A stretch of DNA of 51,157 nt from Prevotellaceae bacterium. Its GTDB lineage: Bacteria > Bacteroidota > Bacteroidia > Bacteroidales > UBA932. Position 1 is the first letter of the stretch, and every line of letters starts with the position of its first letter. Positions 20,401 to 29,561 of this stretch are shown here, piece by piece. The notes under the pieces are model-generated. The model was given only the letters and a program-made list of their open reading frames with translations, was not told the origin of the DNA and did not search any database. The translations under genes were made by a program, and so were the position numbers. The DNA lies in contig JAISYZ010000131.1 of the NCBI GenBank assembly GCA_031269545.1, forward strand, positions 1 through 51,157, in the 5' to 3' direction.

Positions 20401-23400
20401 GACATAGAAATACGTTTGTGCGTTCCTCCCATAACGATAGAAAACAAATCGGCAGATACGGTTTGTATAGGTTCTTCTTATACATTCGAAGCTTCTTATA
20501 CCGACGATGGCACTTACACAAGTACGGGAAGTGAATTGTCATATCGATGGGAATACAGAGCCGTAAGCGATCCTCAATGGACTACAGTAAATCAGGGAAC
20601 AAGCAGTTTAACAACATTAAATTCAATATATACTATAAATAATATTAGCGTGGCAAATCAGGGTTATTACCGTTTGATAGTTGCCAACGCTTCAACTATT
20701 AATGCAGCTAATTGCAGAGTTGTATCCGATTCTGTTTATCTTCATGTTAAAACCATGGAAGCCTATAACGATATGGCGACGGTTGATTATAATAAACCTC
20801 GCACCGTTAATATTTTGGCAAACGACAGTTTGGCATGTTGCTCCGACTTAACACAATTCACAGTAGATTATATTACAGTTTTGGGCTTGCATCGCGGCAG
20901 TTTGACAGTAAACCCTGACAACACTGTTACATATACCCCCGACAACAACACATTCGGTATCGACAGCGCTATTTATACGATACAATATTTTTCGGCTACA
21001 AAAGCGGCAATATTATATACTCTTATATCAAAACCGCTGTCAGAAAGTTATATGGTTTGCGAAACTACAAAAATTTATGTAGGTATGAAACCGATAAACG
21101 ACGTAAAATATTTTTGGTACGACAGTAACAATATGCTTGTACAGGCGGCAGCGGCAGACAGTATTTTGATTACAAAAGATGAGTTTCCAACGCAAACATT
21201 TTATGTCGAACCTGTATATAAAGGGAAAACATTTCCACGGATCACTGTAAATATATCATTGGAAACTAATTGCGGAAGTATTGAGCCTGTCGGTTGCGCT
21301 GTTGATGGACAACTATTGTTCCGCGAAGACTTCGGAGGGAATGACATTTTAGATCCGAGAATAGGTGATACGGATGTGAAATTACCAGCAGGAGTAACAG
21401 ACTATACTTTTAAAAAAACGGACAGATTAAATCCTAATGAATATGCTCTTGTAAAATATATAAATAACGCGCCTTCCTATGCGTGGCAACAAAAATTCAG
21501 CGATCATACTCATCTCCGCGATACAACTCGCGGATATATGTTTTTAGTAGATGCATCCACAACTCCGATCAAATTCTACGAAAAAAGAATCACAGGTTTA
21601 TGCGATAATGTAAAGCAATTATATTTTTCAGTTTGGGTGGCAAATGTTATACCTAAAAGTAACACGACCGCTCTATACGATCCTGTTTTAAAATTCGAAT
21701 TGTTGGATGATGATAATAATGTTCTTGGATATTATATTACCCCGACAATTCCAAGAGATCCAGCTGACTCTGTGAAATGGAGAAATTACGGTTTTGGGTT
21801 TGATAATCAAGGTCATAGCGAATTGACTCTTAAAATCTATAATCAAGAATTGAGGTCTCCTGGTAACGATTTTGCAATGGATGATATAGAAATACGTTTG
21901 TGCGTTCCTCCCATAACGGTAGAAAATGAATCGGCAGATACGGTTTGTACAGGTTCGTCTTATACATTCGAGGCATCTTACGAAGACGATGGCACTTATA
22001 CAAGCTCGGGAAGTGAATTGTTATATCGCTGGGAATACAGCGCCGTGAACGACCCGCAAGCCACATGGATTACGCTAAGTTCGGGAACAAGCAGTTTAAT
22101 AGATATAAATACCACTTTCACCATAGATAGCGCTGTTCTGGCAAATCAGGGTTATTACCGATTGATGGTAGCCAACACTTCAACTGTTAATGAAGTTAAT
22201 TGCAGAGTTTTATCCGAGCCTGTTTATCTTCATGTTTTTGACATACCGCAAAAACCGGAAATAAGGTCTTTATATGGAAACTATGAACTGTGTGGAAATG
22301 TAAATACATTGACATTGGAAATTAGAAATCCTGAAAATGGCATATCATATCAATGGTATAAAGATAATTCAATTCTTGCTGCAGAAACAGGATTAAGTTT
22401 AATTGTAAATGCTCCGGGTGTATATAAAGTACAGGCTACAAACACCACAACAGGTTGTTTGTCTTATGCTGATACAACGGTTACAAAAGATGAGAATGTT
22501 GATTTCCCAAATCCTGTTGTATCTTCGGTATCAGGCAGTACTGTTATTTGTGGAACAGAAGGATCTGTATTGTTAAGATTAAACAATCAAGGCGCATATA
22601 ATACAACTGCTACTTATCAATGGTACAAAGATGGACAAATTATTGCCAATGCTACGAGCATTAATTATAATGCAACTACTCCCGGCGATTATTTTATAAA
22701 AGTTACGGACACGCCATGTGTGGCTGTTTCGTCATCAATAACAGTAAGCTACAACGGTTCAGGTGCGACTGCCAAGCCGGATATAAAATCACAGGGCGAC
22801 ATAACTGTATTATGTTCAGGCACGAGCAGTTTGATGTTATATGTAGATAATACAGGCTCATACAGTTCGACAGCGGTTTATGTATGGTACAGGAATGATA
22901 CAGAAGTTTTGCGCGGTGCAGGTTTGCATACATATACAACAGACGAAGCCGGTTCTTACAGCGTTTACGTATATTCGTCGGATGGCTGCGGTTCAGGTTC
23001 AGATACCTTGACGGTAACACAGGGCACAGGTACAGGCATAACCACTCCGCAAATATTATCAGAATCAGGCGGCACTGAAATCTGCGGGACGGATGCAGGC
23101 ATAATGTTGGGATTAACGACATCTTACACAGGCACGACTGTATCTTATCAATGGTTCAAGGGCACGAATCCGATCTCGGGAGCGACTTCGACACATTATT
23201 ATGCAGCGGAAGCAGGCGATTACAGCATATTAGTAACAGTAGATAACTGTTCGTCACAGTCGGACAAACTAACGATAATTAAAGACGGTCAGGGCACTAT
23301 GACATCTCCTATACTGAAAAGCGAAGGAAATGTAACATCTTTCTGCGAAGGCAGTGATGTTAAATTATATGTTGATAATGCGGTAAACTATGGCGCTGAT

Positions 23401-25938
23401 GCTACTTATGTATGGTATAAAGATAGCGTAGAACAGAGTAGGGGAGTAGGTTTGGATTATATCTATGTAAATTCTGTAGGATTGTATAATGTATTGGTTT
23501 ATGAATCAGGAGGATGCCTGTCAATATCGCAGGATACAATAAATCTAACGATGGTAGATTCTATCAAGATAGGAGTTATCGTATCAAGTAATTCATTACC
23601 ATTGCCTTATGGAAATACAGGCACAATGTTGACACTAACAAATGTCGAAGGCGGCGCAACTCCTTATGTTTACACATGGTATAGCCACACGGTAAATTCA
23701 ACTGCATGGGTTCAAATGTCGGTTACGACAAATCCAATAGCAACAGGCGCGATAACTGTACCCACATGGTTTAAGGTAGAAGTCAGTTCTTCGCCATTAT
23801 GGTCTTCATGTAATGTATTGAGCGATTCGATACTGATTGGGGTTGATCAGGTTGAATTGACATTGGATATAATTCCGTCGAGTTTCGTTGTTTGTAACGT
23901 GCAAACGGACAGCCTTAAAGTAAAAATTACAAATACGGGACAGATAGATGCGACAGATGTAGTTGTGGCGTTCCACAACGAAGGAAGTTTATCACCGATA
24001 GCAAATGTAACTTTACCGAAAGTACGAACACAGGCAGATACTGTATTTACGATAATAATACCTGCTAACACAGGCGCTACTGTACAAAGCGGTGTGTTAA
24101 AAGCAGAAATAATATCATGCAATCAGACGGATTTAAATCCTGCGACTGTTTACGGAAGTTGGAAAAATGCCGGATGGACGGGACTTGCAAGTCAGGCAGA
24201 TGAAGACAGCGTAATGTTGACAGTACATCAAAGTAATTTAAGTTTGATAAATTCAGGTATTGCAGATACAATATGCAGCGGAGATGTTTTCGATTTCACG
24301 CCGATAAGTACTGCAACAGATGTAACTTACACTTGGACACGATTATCAACTACAGGAATAAGTGAATTGCAAGGCACAGGCTCAATAAGCAATTTATTAT
24401 ATAATACGACAGCAGACCACAAACCGCTTTTAGTAACGTATGTATATTATAATTCAGCATGTCAGACAATTGCAATAGATACGGTACATGTGCTGGTAAT
24501 AGATTCATTAGAAACAGGCGCTATTATATCGAGCGAATCGTTGCCATTACAATATAATACGGAAACTGTTTTGAGTATTGATAATATTACTGGCGGAGCA
24601 GAACCGTACCGATTTACATGGTACAGACGTGCAATAAGCGCAAGCGCATGGACTTATGCAGGCGGCAGTTATCCATTTGCGACAGGCAATTTGACAGAGC
24701 CGACATGGTTCAAGGTAGAAGTACGTTCAGCAGAAGGCTTCCCGATATGTAATTCGGAAACAGATTCGATATTTATAGATGTATCGCAGGTAGAATTGAA
24801 GTTGGAATTTATGACGGATATATATTCAATTTGTAATACGTTGACAGACAGCGTAAGTATAAAAGTATCAAATATAAAGCCTGGAGATGCTACGAATGTT
24901 GAAATAGAATTTAAGAGCGAAGGAACGTTGCCCGCGATAGCTAATATAAGTTTGCCGATATTGCGAGGCAATTCGGATACGACAATAGTAATATGGTTGC
25001 CTGAAAACGTAGGTACAACTGCACAAACAGGCAATATCAAGGCAGAAATAATTTCCTGCGATCAAAACGATTCCAATCCATTGACGATTTACGGAAGTTG
25101 GAAAAATGCGAATTGGGCAGGAAATGCAACACAGGCTGATGAAGATATGTTGAATCTCACGCTTTATCCGAATATGCAGTTGACAAGCAAATTGAAAGAC
25201 ACGATATGTTCGGGCGAAACGTTTACTTACGAACCGCAATCGAATCTTGATTTGATAACTGTTTCATGGATTAGATATGCAGTAGCGGGAATATCAGAAA
25301 ATTTTGCATCAGGACAGGGCGATATAAGCGAAGTATTGACGAATAATTTGGATATACCTGTAACAGTGATATATACATTAACATTGGAAAAAGACGATTG
25401 TCCATCTCCCATAACATTTGATTTGGAAGTTGTTGTTTTGCCGAAAGGAAAACTTACATTATCGCATACTCCTGGAAATGGAAGCAGAGTAATTTTAGGT
25501 ACGCCGATAACGATAACGGCAACATTAGAAGGCTCTTATGCAAAAGAATACATATTTACTTATGGAAATGATGTGACTAAGCAAACATATAATCAGTATG
25601 AAATATTCATATTCAACGAAAGAGTTGAAAATGAAGTAAATGTACAGGTTGAAAATGAATATGGCTGCATATTAACAGGAATGGAAACATTTATAGCCGA
25701 ATACGGTGTTCCTAATGTTATAACGCCTAACGAAACTACAAACAATAAACTGTTGCGAGGTTATGATATTCAGGTGTTCAACCGTTGGGGTTCTCAACTG
25801 TACAAAGGAAAAGATGGCTGGGATGGAAGATATAAAGGCACGCTTGTAGCATCAGGAACATATTTATATGTAGTTCATATAACACAGCCGGATGGAAAAA
25901 TATTAACAATAAAACGTTCAGTATATGTGAAATATTAA
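17440..25938 (+). CDS. Giant surface protein with type IX secretion type B C-terminal domain
   Basis: This exported protein has 2832 residues. The start chosen is the ATG at 17440 because it opens a typical signal peptide (MKKCILYLIAVLCILPVSNK, then ISAQ). Domains in order: IgGFc-binding-like N-terminus (about 25-470, SDKPISVYALI and ATNVLPAN motifs); an Ig-like BIG2 segment (about 545-610); two tandem 494-residue units (about 615-1108 and 1109-1602), each with a cadherin-like VLANDF/ILANDS domain and a jelly-roll-like segment containing LLF-EDFGGND; about five Ig-like repeats with a WYKD-type core (about 1603-2037); two 315-residue units (about 2040-2354 and 2355-2669); and a gliding-motility type B C-terminal domain (about 2750-2832, YDIQVFNRWGSQLYKG). 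It heads a three-gene module with the PorE-like and PorP/SprF genes. An adhesin-like role is inferred. Confidence 0.88.
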   Translation: MKKCILYLIAVLCILPVSNKISAQTTAGNDFWLAFGQFRGVASNQTYLASIDMQIKIVATEATKVNFYFSSNASQNQLNVDVPANTVYTKVLNTAQKLAVYTSSDATLGTTTSNSLHITSDKPISVYALIRYSHIADATNVLPANSCGLEYYHVSYKAENVYAEKDGMTFVAIEDGTTTYTVYDKNNVLKTSGSLTQGQVKYMASGSDMTGYRIESNKPVAYFVTHQGTMIPDDSRTNIDNLFQQMAPVNSWGTKFFVPSLKNITNDGQDGLRIRIVASQNGTVITQTGGTVKTGSTSLSKGQSVELEIDNTNNGCFITSNKPVGVCSYLLSYSSQHNPYTAYGGPANVWIPPLEQSIDVTTVAPFTTSTLTDHYAIIVTPEATKDATAVTVNGTTTTPALSWTTRSGYSFAQYTLTNQPYTFSNQAGVTVLVAGLGASESYYYLAGASLYDLDMAFTVNGTNYMQMSGTTLCTTNITLNAIVNNAQSPLNLKWYIDGQEQTAAQNLSSWNTTLTNGSHTIRMDVVNMSGVTQTITTTFVVEDPVSVTAPVIIRIGETVYLSPSTGGTWTSSNSAIATVTDNGEAKGIAEGKVRFGFLSTAGCYSYSDTVTVTQDNNVAVNDIVSVMFEQPVTFDVLANDFIACNISQVNINIISSLAGNLTVNADKTLTYTPVNNTFGIDSVEYSITCGTDTDNAKIYFIISKPLSGNYVACEKDQITIGMTPITGVQYSWYDSNNTLIQAASNTVTITKNYSSRQKFYAEPVYKGKTFPRIQLVVFMESTCGSVDPFGCIVEGQLLFHEDFGGNDISNPRIGGSTVKLPADVTTYTFRETDKIDPEQYALVKYVNNLYPPWHQRFSDHTYPNDTTRGYMFLVDASSSPGKFYEKKITGLCNNINKLYFSVWVANEIMSTWTGQTIPHDPILKFELSNGAGIVVKTYTTQIIPRDPENNIQWRNYGFDFDPQGLSELTLKIFNDGTGSTGNDFALDDIEIRLCVPPITIENKSADTVCIGSSYTFEASYTDDGTYTSTGSELSYRWEYRAVSDPQWTTVNQGTSSLTTLNSIYTINNISVANQGYYRLIVANASTINAANCRVVSDSVYLHVKTMEAYNDMATVDYNKPRTVNILANDSLACCSDLTQFTVDYITVLGLHRGSLTVNPDNTVTYTPDNNTFGIDSAIYTIQYFSATKAAILYTLISKPLSESYMVCETTKIYVGMKPINDVKYFWYDSNNMLVQAAAADSILITKDEFPTQTFYVEPVYKGKTFPRITVNISLETNCGSIEPVGCAVDGQLLFREDFGGNDILDPRIGDTDVKLPAGVTDYTFKKTDRLNPNEYALVKYINNAPSYAWQQKFSDHTHLRDTTRGYMFLVDASTTPIKFYEKRITGLCDNVKQLYFSVWVANVIPKSNTTALYDPVLKFELLDDDNNVLGYYITPTIPRDPADSVKWRNYGFGFDNQGHSELTLKIYNQELRSPGNDFAMDDIEIRLCVPPITVENESADTVCTGSSYTFEASYEDDGTYTSSGSELLYRWEYSAVNDPQATWITLSSGTSSLIDINTTFTIDSAVLANQGYYRLMVANTSTVNEVNCRVLSEPVYLHVFDIPQKPEIRSLYGNYELCGNVNTLTLEIRNPENGISYQWYKDNSILAAETGLSLIVNAPGVYKVQATNTTTGCLSYADTTVTKDENVDFPNPVVSSVSGSTVICGTEGSVLLRLNNQGAYNTTATYQWYKDGQIIANATSINYNATTPGDYFIKVTDTPCVAVSSSITVSYNGSGATAKPDIKSQGDITVLCSGTSSLMLYVDNTGSYSSTAVYVWYRNDTEVLRGAGLHTYTTDEAGSYSVYVYSSDGCGSGSDTLTVTQGTGTGITTPQILSESGGTEICGTDAGIMLGLTTSYTGTTVSYQWFKGTNPISGATSTHYYAAEAGDYSILVTVDNCSSQSDKLTIIKDGQGTMTSPILKSEGNVTSFCEGSDVKLYVDNAVNYGADATYVWYKDSVEQSRGVGLDYIYVNSVGLYNVLVYESGGCLSISQDTINLTMVDSIKIGVIVSSNSLPLPYGNTGTMLTLTNVEGGATPYVYTWYSHTVNSTAWVQMSVTTNPIATGAITVPTWFKVEVSSSPLWSSCNVLSDSILIGVDQVELTLDIIPSSFVVCNVQTDSLKVKITNTGQIDATDVVVAFHNEGSLSPIANVTLPKVRTQADTVFTIIIPANTGATVQSGVLKAEIISCNQTDLNPATVYGSWKNAGWTGLASQADEDSVMLTVHQSNLSLINSGIADTICSGDVFDFTPISTATDVTYTWTRLSTTGISELQGTGSISNLLYNTTADHKPLLVTYVYYNSACQTIAIDTVHVLVIDSLETGAIISSESLPLQYNTETVLSIDNITGGAEPYRFTWYRRAISASAWTYAGGSYPFATGNLTEPTWFKVEVRSAEGFPICNSETDSIFIDVSQVELKLEFMTDIYSICNTLTDSVSIKVSNIKPGDATNVEIEFKSEGTLPAIANISLPILRGNSDTTIVIWLPENVGTTAQTGNIKAEIISCDQNDSNPLTIYGSWKNANWAGNATQADEDMLNLTLYPNMQLTSKLKDTICSGETFTYEPQSNLDLITVSWIRYAVAGISENFASGQGDISEVLTNNLDIPVTVIYTLTLEKDDCPSPITFDLEVVVLPKGKLTLSHTPGNGSRVILGTPITITATLEGSYAKEYIFTYGNDVTKQTYNQYEIFIFNERVENEVNVQVENEYGCILTGMETFIAEYGVPNVITPNETTNNKLLRGYDIQVFNRWGSQLYKGKDGWDGRYKGTLVASGTYLYVVHITQPDGKILTIKRSVYVKY
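19282..22245 (+). repeat. Tandem 1482-bp in-frame duplication inside the giant gene
   Basis: Equivalent points such as SKPLS (ending at 19560 and 21042) are exactly 1482 bp, or 494 codons, apart. Copies share long stretches at DNA level, for example the segments encoding EPVYKGKTFPRI and DTTRGYMFLVDAS, and the units encoding NYGF and DDIEIRLCVPPIT. Confidence 0.85.
23557..25445 (+). repeat. Tandem 945-bp in-frame duplication inside the giant gene
   Basis: The repeat starts VDSIKIGVIVSSNSLPLPY and VIDSLETGAIISSESLPLQY are exactly 945 bp (315 codons) apart. Both contain a TWY core, an ICN or SCN motif, a long beta-rich segment with VYGSWKNAGW or IYGSWKNANW, and ADED. Confidence 0.8.
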
Positions 25939-25956
25939 CGTGAAACAATGTAGTTA

Positions 25957-28176
25957 ATGATGGAAAAGAAAAGAAAGAAGAATTTTATTGTAACAATATT
26001 GGTTCTATTATTAATTACGGTACAACCAGTGATATCACAAACATTAAAAACGGCTGATTTATACTTTTCGGGCGGAGCGTATTATACAGCGGCAAATATG
26101 TATCGTAATTTGCTTAATTTACGAAACAAGAATACGGAAATAAAATCAAAACGCGGAGAAATAATGTTTAAGACAGGAGAATGTTACCGTAAGATGAATA
26201 AAATAGAAGATGCCAAGAAATGGTATTTACAGGCACAGGGAGCAGGATATGAAGAAGCGGATTTATATTTCGGATTGGGTAACATACAAATGCTTGAAGG
26301 AAAATATTCGGAAGCAAAAATATTATTTAAAGATGCGAAAGATAAAAATCCCCAAGACAAGCGTATAGAAGCAAAGATAGCATCCTGCGATTTATACGTA
26401 ATTTACGAAAAAGAAAACGGACAATATTCGGTACGACCGGTAGAACATTTAAACACGCGTGGAAGCGAATATGGACTGTCATTTTATGGCGACAAATTGA
26501 TATTTGCATCCACAAGAGTAGGAAGTTTAAAAAAAGAAATTTCAGACAGAACAGGATTGCCATATTCCGATTTATATATAGCGTCGGAAAATTCGCGTTC
26601 CTTGTATGGAAAAGTAGAAAAACTGGAATCTGTATCCGATGCAAAAGCGAATGAAGGTACGTTTTGTTACGATATGCAAACAGGACAGTTATATTGTACG
26701 CGTTGCGAAACAAATAATAAAAACTGTTACATAGTGAAGATAGAAGAAAAAAACGGAAAATACAAAGAAGGCGGAAAGTTGAAATTAGGCAATCACGCCT
26801 ACGGCGTAGGACATCCTTATATAACCGACGATGGACGCAGGATATATTTCACTTCTGTAATGGAAGGCGGATATGGCGGAGCCGATTTATGGTATGTTGA
26901 CAGAAATGAAAACGGCGAATATGGAAAACCTGTGAATTTGGGAGCGAACATAAATACTCCGTGCGATGAAGTATTTCCATCGTTCATAGACGGCATATTA
27001 TATTTTGCATCCGACGGACATCCCGGATTGGGAGGATTGGATTTATTTGCAAGTTATATAGAAGACGATGGAAATTTTAGCAAGCCCTTTAACCTTCGCG
27101 CTCCTTTCAACTCGTCTTGGGATGATTTCAATCTGGTACATCATTCCAAAAGCAGTACGGGTTTGTTTGTCAGCAACAGAAACAATGCTGAAAGCAGCGA
27201 TGATATTTATATATTTGATAATTTTCCTCCGCGATTTGTAATATCCAATGGCAAAGCATACGATGACGAAACTAAAGAACCGTTGAAAGATTACACTGTA
27301 TTGATAACCGAAGGAAACAAAAAAATATATGAGCAGACGATAGCAGGAGAGGATGGGTATTTTGTATATCTCGAACCAAACAAAAAATATGATATACAAA
27401 TAACATCGCAAGATTATTTGTTGACAAAAAAATCAATAACCACAGAAGGAGTGAAAAATTTTTCAGAATTGGAGATAAACAGTTATTTACCCAAAGATGA
27501 GATAAAATTGACAATTAAGGATTCGGAAAAAGTATCAATAGAAATGAAAGATATTTTTTATGAATTTGATAAATTCCGATTAACAGAATCATCCAAGCAG
27601 GAATTGGATAAATATGTAAATTATTTCATACAGTATCCGAATATGGCGGTCGAAATAAACTCGCATACCGATTCGCGAGGCAGCAGCAGTTATAATAAGA
27701 ACTTATCCGAATGGCGTGCAAAAGCGGTTGTAGAATATTTTATATCAAAAGGAATAAATCCAAACCAAATATCATGGAAAGGATATGGAAAAGAACAGTT
27801 GCGGATAAATAATGCACACAATGAAGCGGAACATCAGGCTAATCGGCGTACAGTATTCAAAGTATTGACATTGGGAATAAACAATAATGAAAATGCGGAA
27901 ATACCTGACATATCAACGGTTGTCGCTATTGATGGAGTAATGGATATGAGCGGTTGGTGGATACGAATACATAAATCAGTCAACAATAATCAATCCGATT
28001 TTTCTGATATAAAGAAAATTCAAAAAGTAACAGGAAAAGAAGTCCAAGTAATAAAATGTAACGATGGCTTGTATCATTATTGCATTAGATATTCACAGTA
28101 TGATGAAGCATTGAGAAACCAAATTTCATTATACAAAGAAAATATAATAACCGAACTATTTCAATTTAAACAATAA
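25957..28176 (+). CDS. PorE-like TPR / beta-propeller / OmpA-domain protein
   Basis: This 739-residue exported protein probably sits in the periplasm and binds peptidoglycan. After the signal peptide (about 1-28, ending PVISQ) come TPR helices (about 30-145), a PD40-type beta-propeller (about 160-425, with DDGRRIYFTS and DGILYFASDGHPGLGG), a carboxypeptidase-regulatory-like domain (about 430-510) and an OmpA C-terminal domain (about 530-640). The OmpA domain carries the peptidoglycan-binding signature HTDSRGSSSYNKNLSEWRA. The last 90 residues look SPOR-like (SGWWIRIHKS to the end). The order TPR, propeller, regulatory domain, OmpA matches PorE of the Porphyromonas type IX machinery, but no lipobox cysteine is visible. 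It starts 18 nt after the giant gene and ends 2 nt before the PorP/SprF gene. Confidence 0.85.
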   Translation: MMEKKRKKNFIVTILVLLLITVQPVISQTLKTADLYFSGGAYYTAANMYRNLLNLRNKNTEIKSKRGEIMFKTGECYRKMNKIEDAKKWYLQAQGAGYEEADLYFGLGNIQMLEGKYSEAKILFKDAKDKNPQDKRIEAKIASCDLYVIYEKENGQYSVRPVEHLNTRGSEYGLSFYGDKLIFASTRVGSLKKEISDRTGLPYSDLYIASENSRSLYGKVEKLESVSDAKANEGTFCYDMQTGQLYCTRCETNNKNCYIVKIEEKNGKYKEGGKLKLGNHAYGVGHPYITDDGRRIYFTSVMEGGYGGADLWYVDRNENGEYGKPVNLGANINTPCDEVFPSFIDGILYFASDGHPGLGGLDLFASYIEDDGNFSKPFNLRAPFNSSWDDFNLVHHSKSSTGLFVSNRNNAESSDDIYIFDNFPPRFVISNGKAYDDETKEPLKDYTVLITEGNKKIYEQTIAGEDGYFVYLEPNKKYDIQITSQDYLLTKKSITTEGVKNFSELEINSYLPKDEIKLTIKDSEKVSIEMKDIFYEFDKFRLTESSKQELDKYVNYFIQYPNMAVEINSHTDSRGSSSYNKNLSEWRAKAVVEYFISKGINPNQISWKGYGKEQLRINNAHNEAEHQANRRTVFKVLTLGINNNENAEIPDISTVVAIDGVMDMSGWWIRIHKSVNNNQSDFSDIKKIQKVTGKEVQVIKCNDGLYHYCIRYSQYDEALRNQISLYKENIITELFQFKQ

Positions 28177-28178
28177 AA

Positions 28179-29096
28179 ATGAAAATAAAATTAATAATCT
28201 TTTTAATAATTGTAACACCAATACTAACAATTGCGCAAACTGACATACAGACGAGTCAGCACATGTTTAATCGAACAACTTACAATCCTGCTGTAACAGG
28301 AGCATCGCGATTCCTCAACATCTACGGACATTGGCGCGACCAGTGGCAAGGCTTTCCTGACGCTCCGCAAACGATGTATTTAACTGCAAACAGTTATTTT
28401 GAACAAATAAAATCAGGACTGGGACTAACACTTTTAAAAGACAAAATAGGCTTTGAACGCAACATATTATTTAAAATATCCTATGCCTATCATGTTCATT
28501 TATCAACAAATTCTTATCTGTCGTTAGGACTTAGCGCCGGCGCCTTAAATATAAATGTTGACTGGGCAAAAAAACAGTTGGAAGAACCTAATCCAAACTT
28601 GCCAAACGAAATGGAAAATAAATGGACGGCAAATTTCGACTTCGGAATAGAATACAATATGGAACGATTTACTGCTGGATTGTCGGCAACTCACTTGAAC
28701 AGAGTGTTAAAAAAAGACATTTACAATACAATGGGACATCATCTTTACGGATACGTTAAATATAAATTCGAACTTGGTGTAGATTTTGAATTGACGCCTG
28801 CCCTGTTTGCGCAAAACAGTAAAAAATCAACTCATATCGAAGGAAATTTATTGTTGCATTATCGTAATAAAGCATGGGTAGGAGCGAGTTACAGAGCAGA
28901 TGAAAAATTAAAATCTGAAGCGGTAGTTGGCATAATAGGCATTGATTTGATGAATTTTTTACGCATAGGTTATTCGTTTGATTACAACATAGGGGAAATA
29001 GGCAAATATTCAAATAACACTCACGAAATAATGTTGGGAATACGACTGGCTCGAGTACATAAAATTTATTCAAAATCACCGAGATTTTTTGAATAA
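28179..29096 (+). CDS. PorP/SprF family outer-membrane protein
   Basis: This 305-residue beta-barrel protein has a signal peptide (MKIKLIIFLIIVTPILTIAQ) followed by the family opening (MFNRTTYNPAVTGASRFLN). It continues with WRDQWQGFPDAPQTMYLTA and many alternating beta strands such as SYLSLGLSAGALNINVDWAK. Members of this family work with the type IX secretion system; SprF is needed for export and surface display of the SprB adhesin in Flavobacterium. Position directly after a gene for a type B C-terminal-domain protein strongly suggests the same partnership. It is the last gene of the module, and a perfect 14-bp hairpin follows at 29245-29278. Confidence 0.9.
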   Translation: MKIKLIIFLIIVTPILTIAQTDIQTSQHMFNRTTYNPAVTGASRFLNIYGHWRDQWQGFPDAPQTMYLTANSYFEQIKSGLGLTLLKDKIGFERNILFKISYAYHVHLSTNSYLSLGLSAGALNINVDWAKKQLEEPNPNLPNEMENKWTANFDFGIEYNMERFTAGLSATHLNRVLKKDIYNTMGHHLYGYVKYKFELGVDFELTPALFAQNSKKSTHIEGNLLLHYRNKAWVGASYRADEKLKSEAVVGIIGIDLMNFLRIGYSFDYNIGEIGKYSNNTHEIMLGIRLARVHKIYSKSPRFFE

Positions 29097-29244
29097 ATTG
29101 ATATTTAAACATGACAGTGATAAAACTTATATGTATTTTTAGTTGAATATTACCGAATGTTATGAATGATTTGAATAATGAAATAATGATTTCATAAAAT
29201 AACATACCAATGTAAACCTGAGATAAATATAGTTATCTCAACCG

Positions 29245-29278
29245 TATCAAAAGCGCTGTTTTGACAGCGCTTTTGATA
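29245..29278 (+). terminator. Perfect 14-bp hairpin after the PorP/SprF gene
   Basis: TATCAAAAGCGCTG pairs perfectly with CAGCGCTTTTGATA around the six-base loop TTTTGA. It lies 149 nt after the stop. The 3' side is AT-rich without a long T-run, so it may also act as a stability hairpin or work in both directions. Confidence 0.6.
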
Positions 29279-29503
29279 TAAATTTCTAAACTGTAAATGT
29301 TTGATTTGATGATTTTGGCAGAATATTTTTTTTTATTTTGTAACATTATCGGCTCTTGTACGTCTTATGTGTAAAAATACAAAATTTATGATTTATAAAA
29401 TTGATAATGTATGAAAATCAAATTATGTTTAATAGGACTTACAATTCGCTCGCCCGAATTTATAAATTTGCTTAAACGAACAGAGCAGGTCGTTTTGATA
29501 TAT

Positions 29504-29532
29504 TAAAAAAAGTCGCCACAAAAAGCGGCGAC
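29504..29532 (-). terminator. Rho-independent terminator of the ferredoxin gene
   Basis: Read on the minus strand, GTCGCCGC and GTGGCGAC form an 8-bp stem with one G-U pair around TTTTT, followed immediately by seven T. It lies 30 nt after the ferredoxin stop. Confidence 0.8.
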
Positions 29533-29561
29533 CATCTAAATATTCAAAAACAACAGTGTTC

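Larger units (their letters stand above)
29097..29561. other. Intergenic region between convergent genes
   Basis: The region holds the hairpin terminator of the type IX module (29245-29278) and the ferredoxin terminator (29504-29532). Between them nothing recognisable was found. Confidence 0.5.

Noticed and set aside
21830-25412. Several minus-strand frames of 60-140 codons under the giant gene
   Set aside because: They are shadows of the repetitive plus-strand coding sequence, with no motifs or starts of their own.
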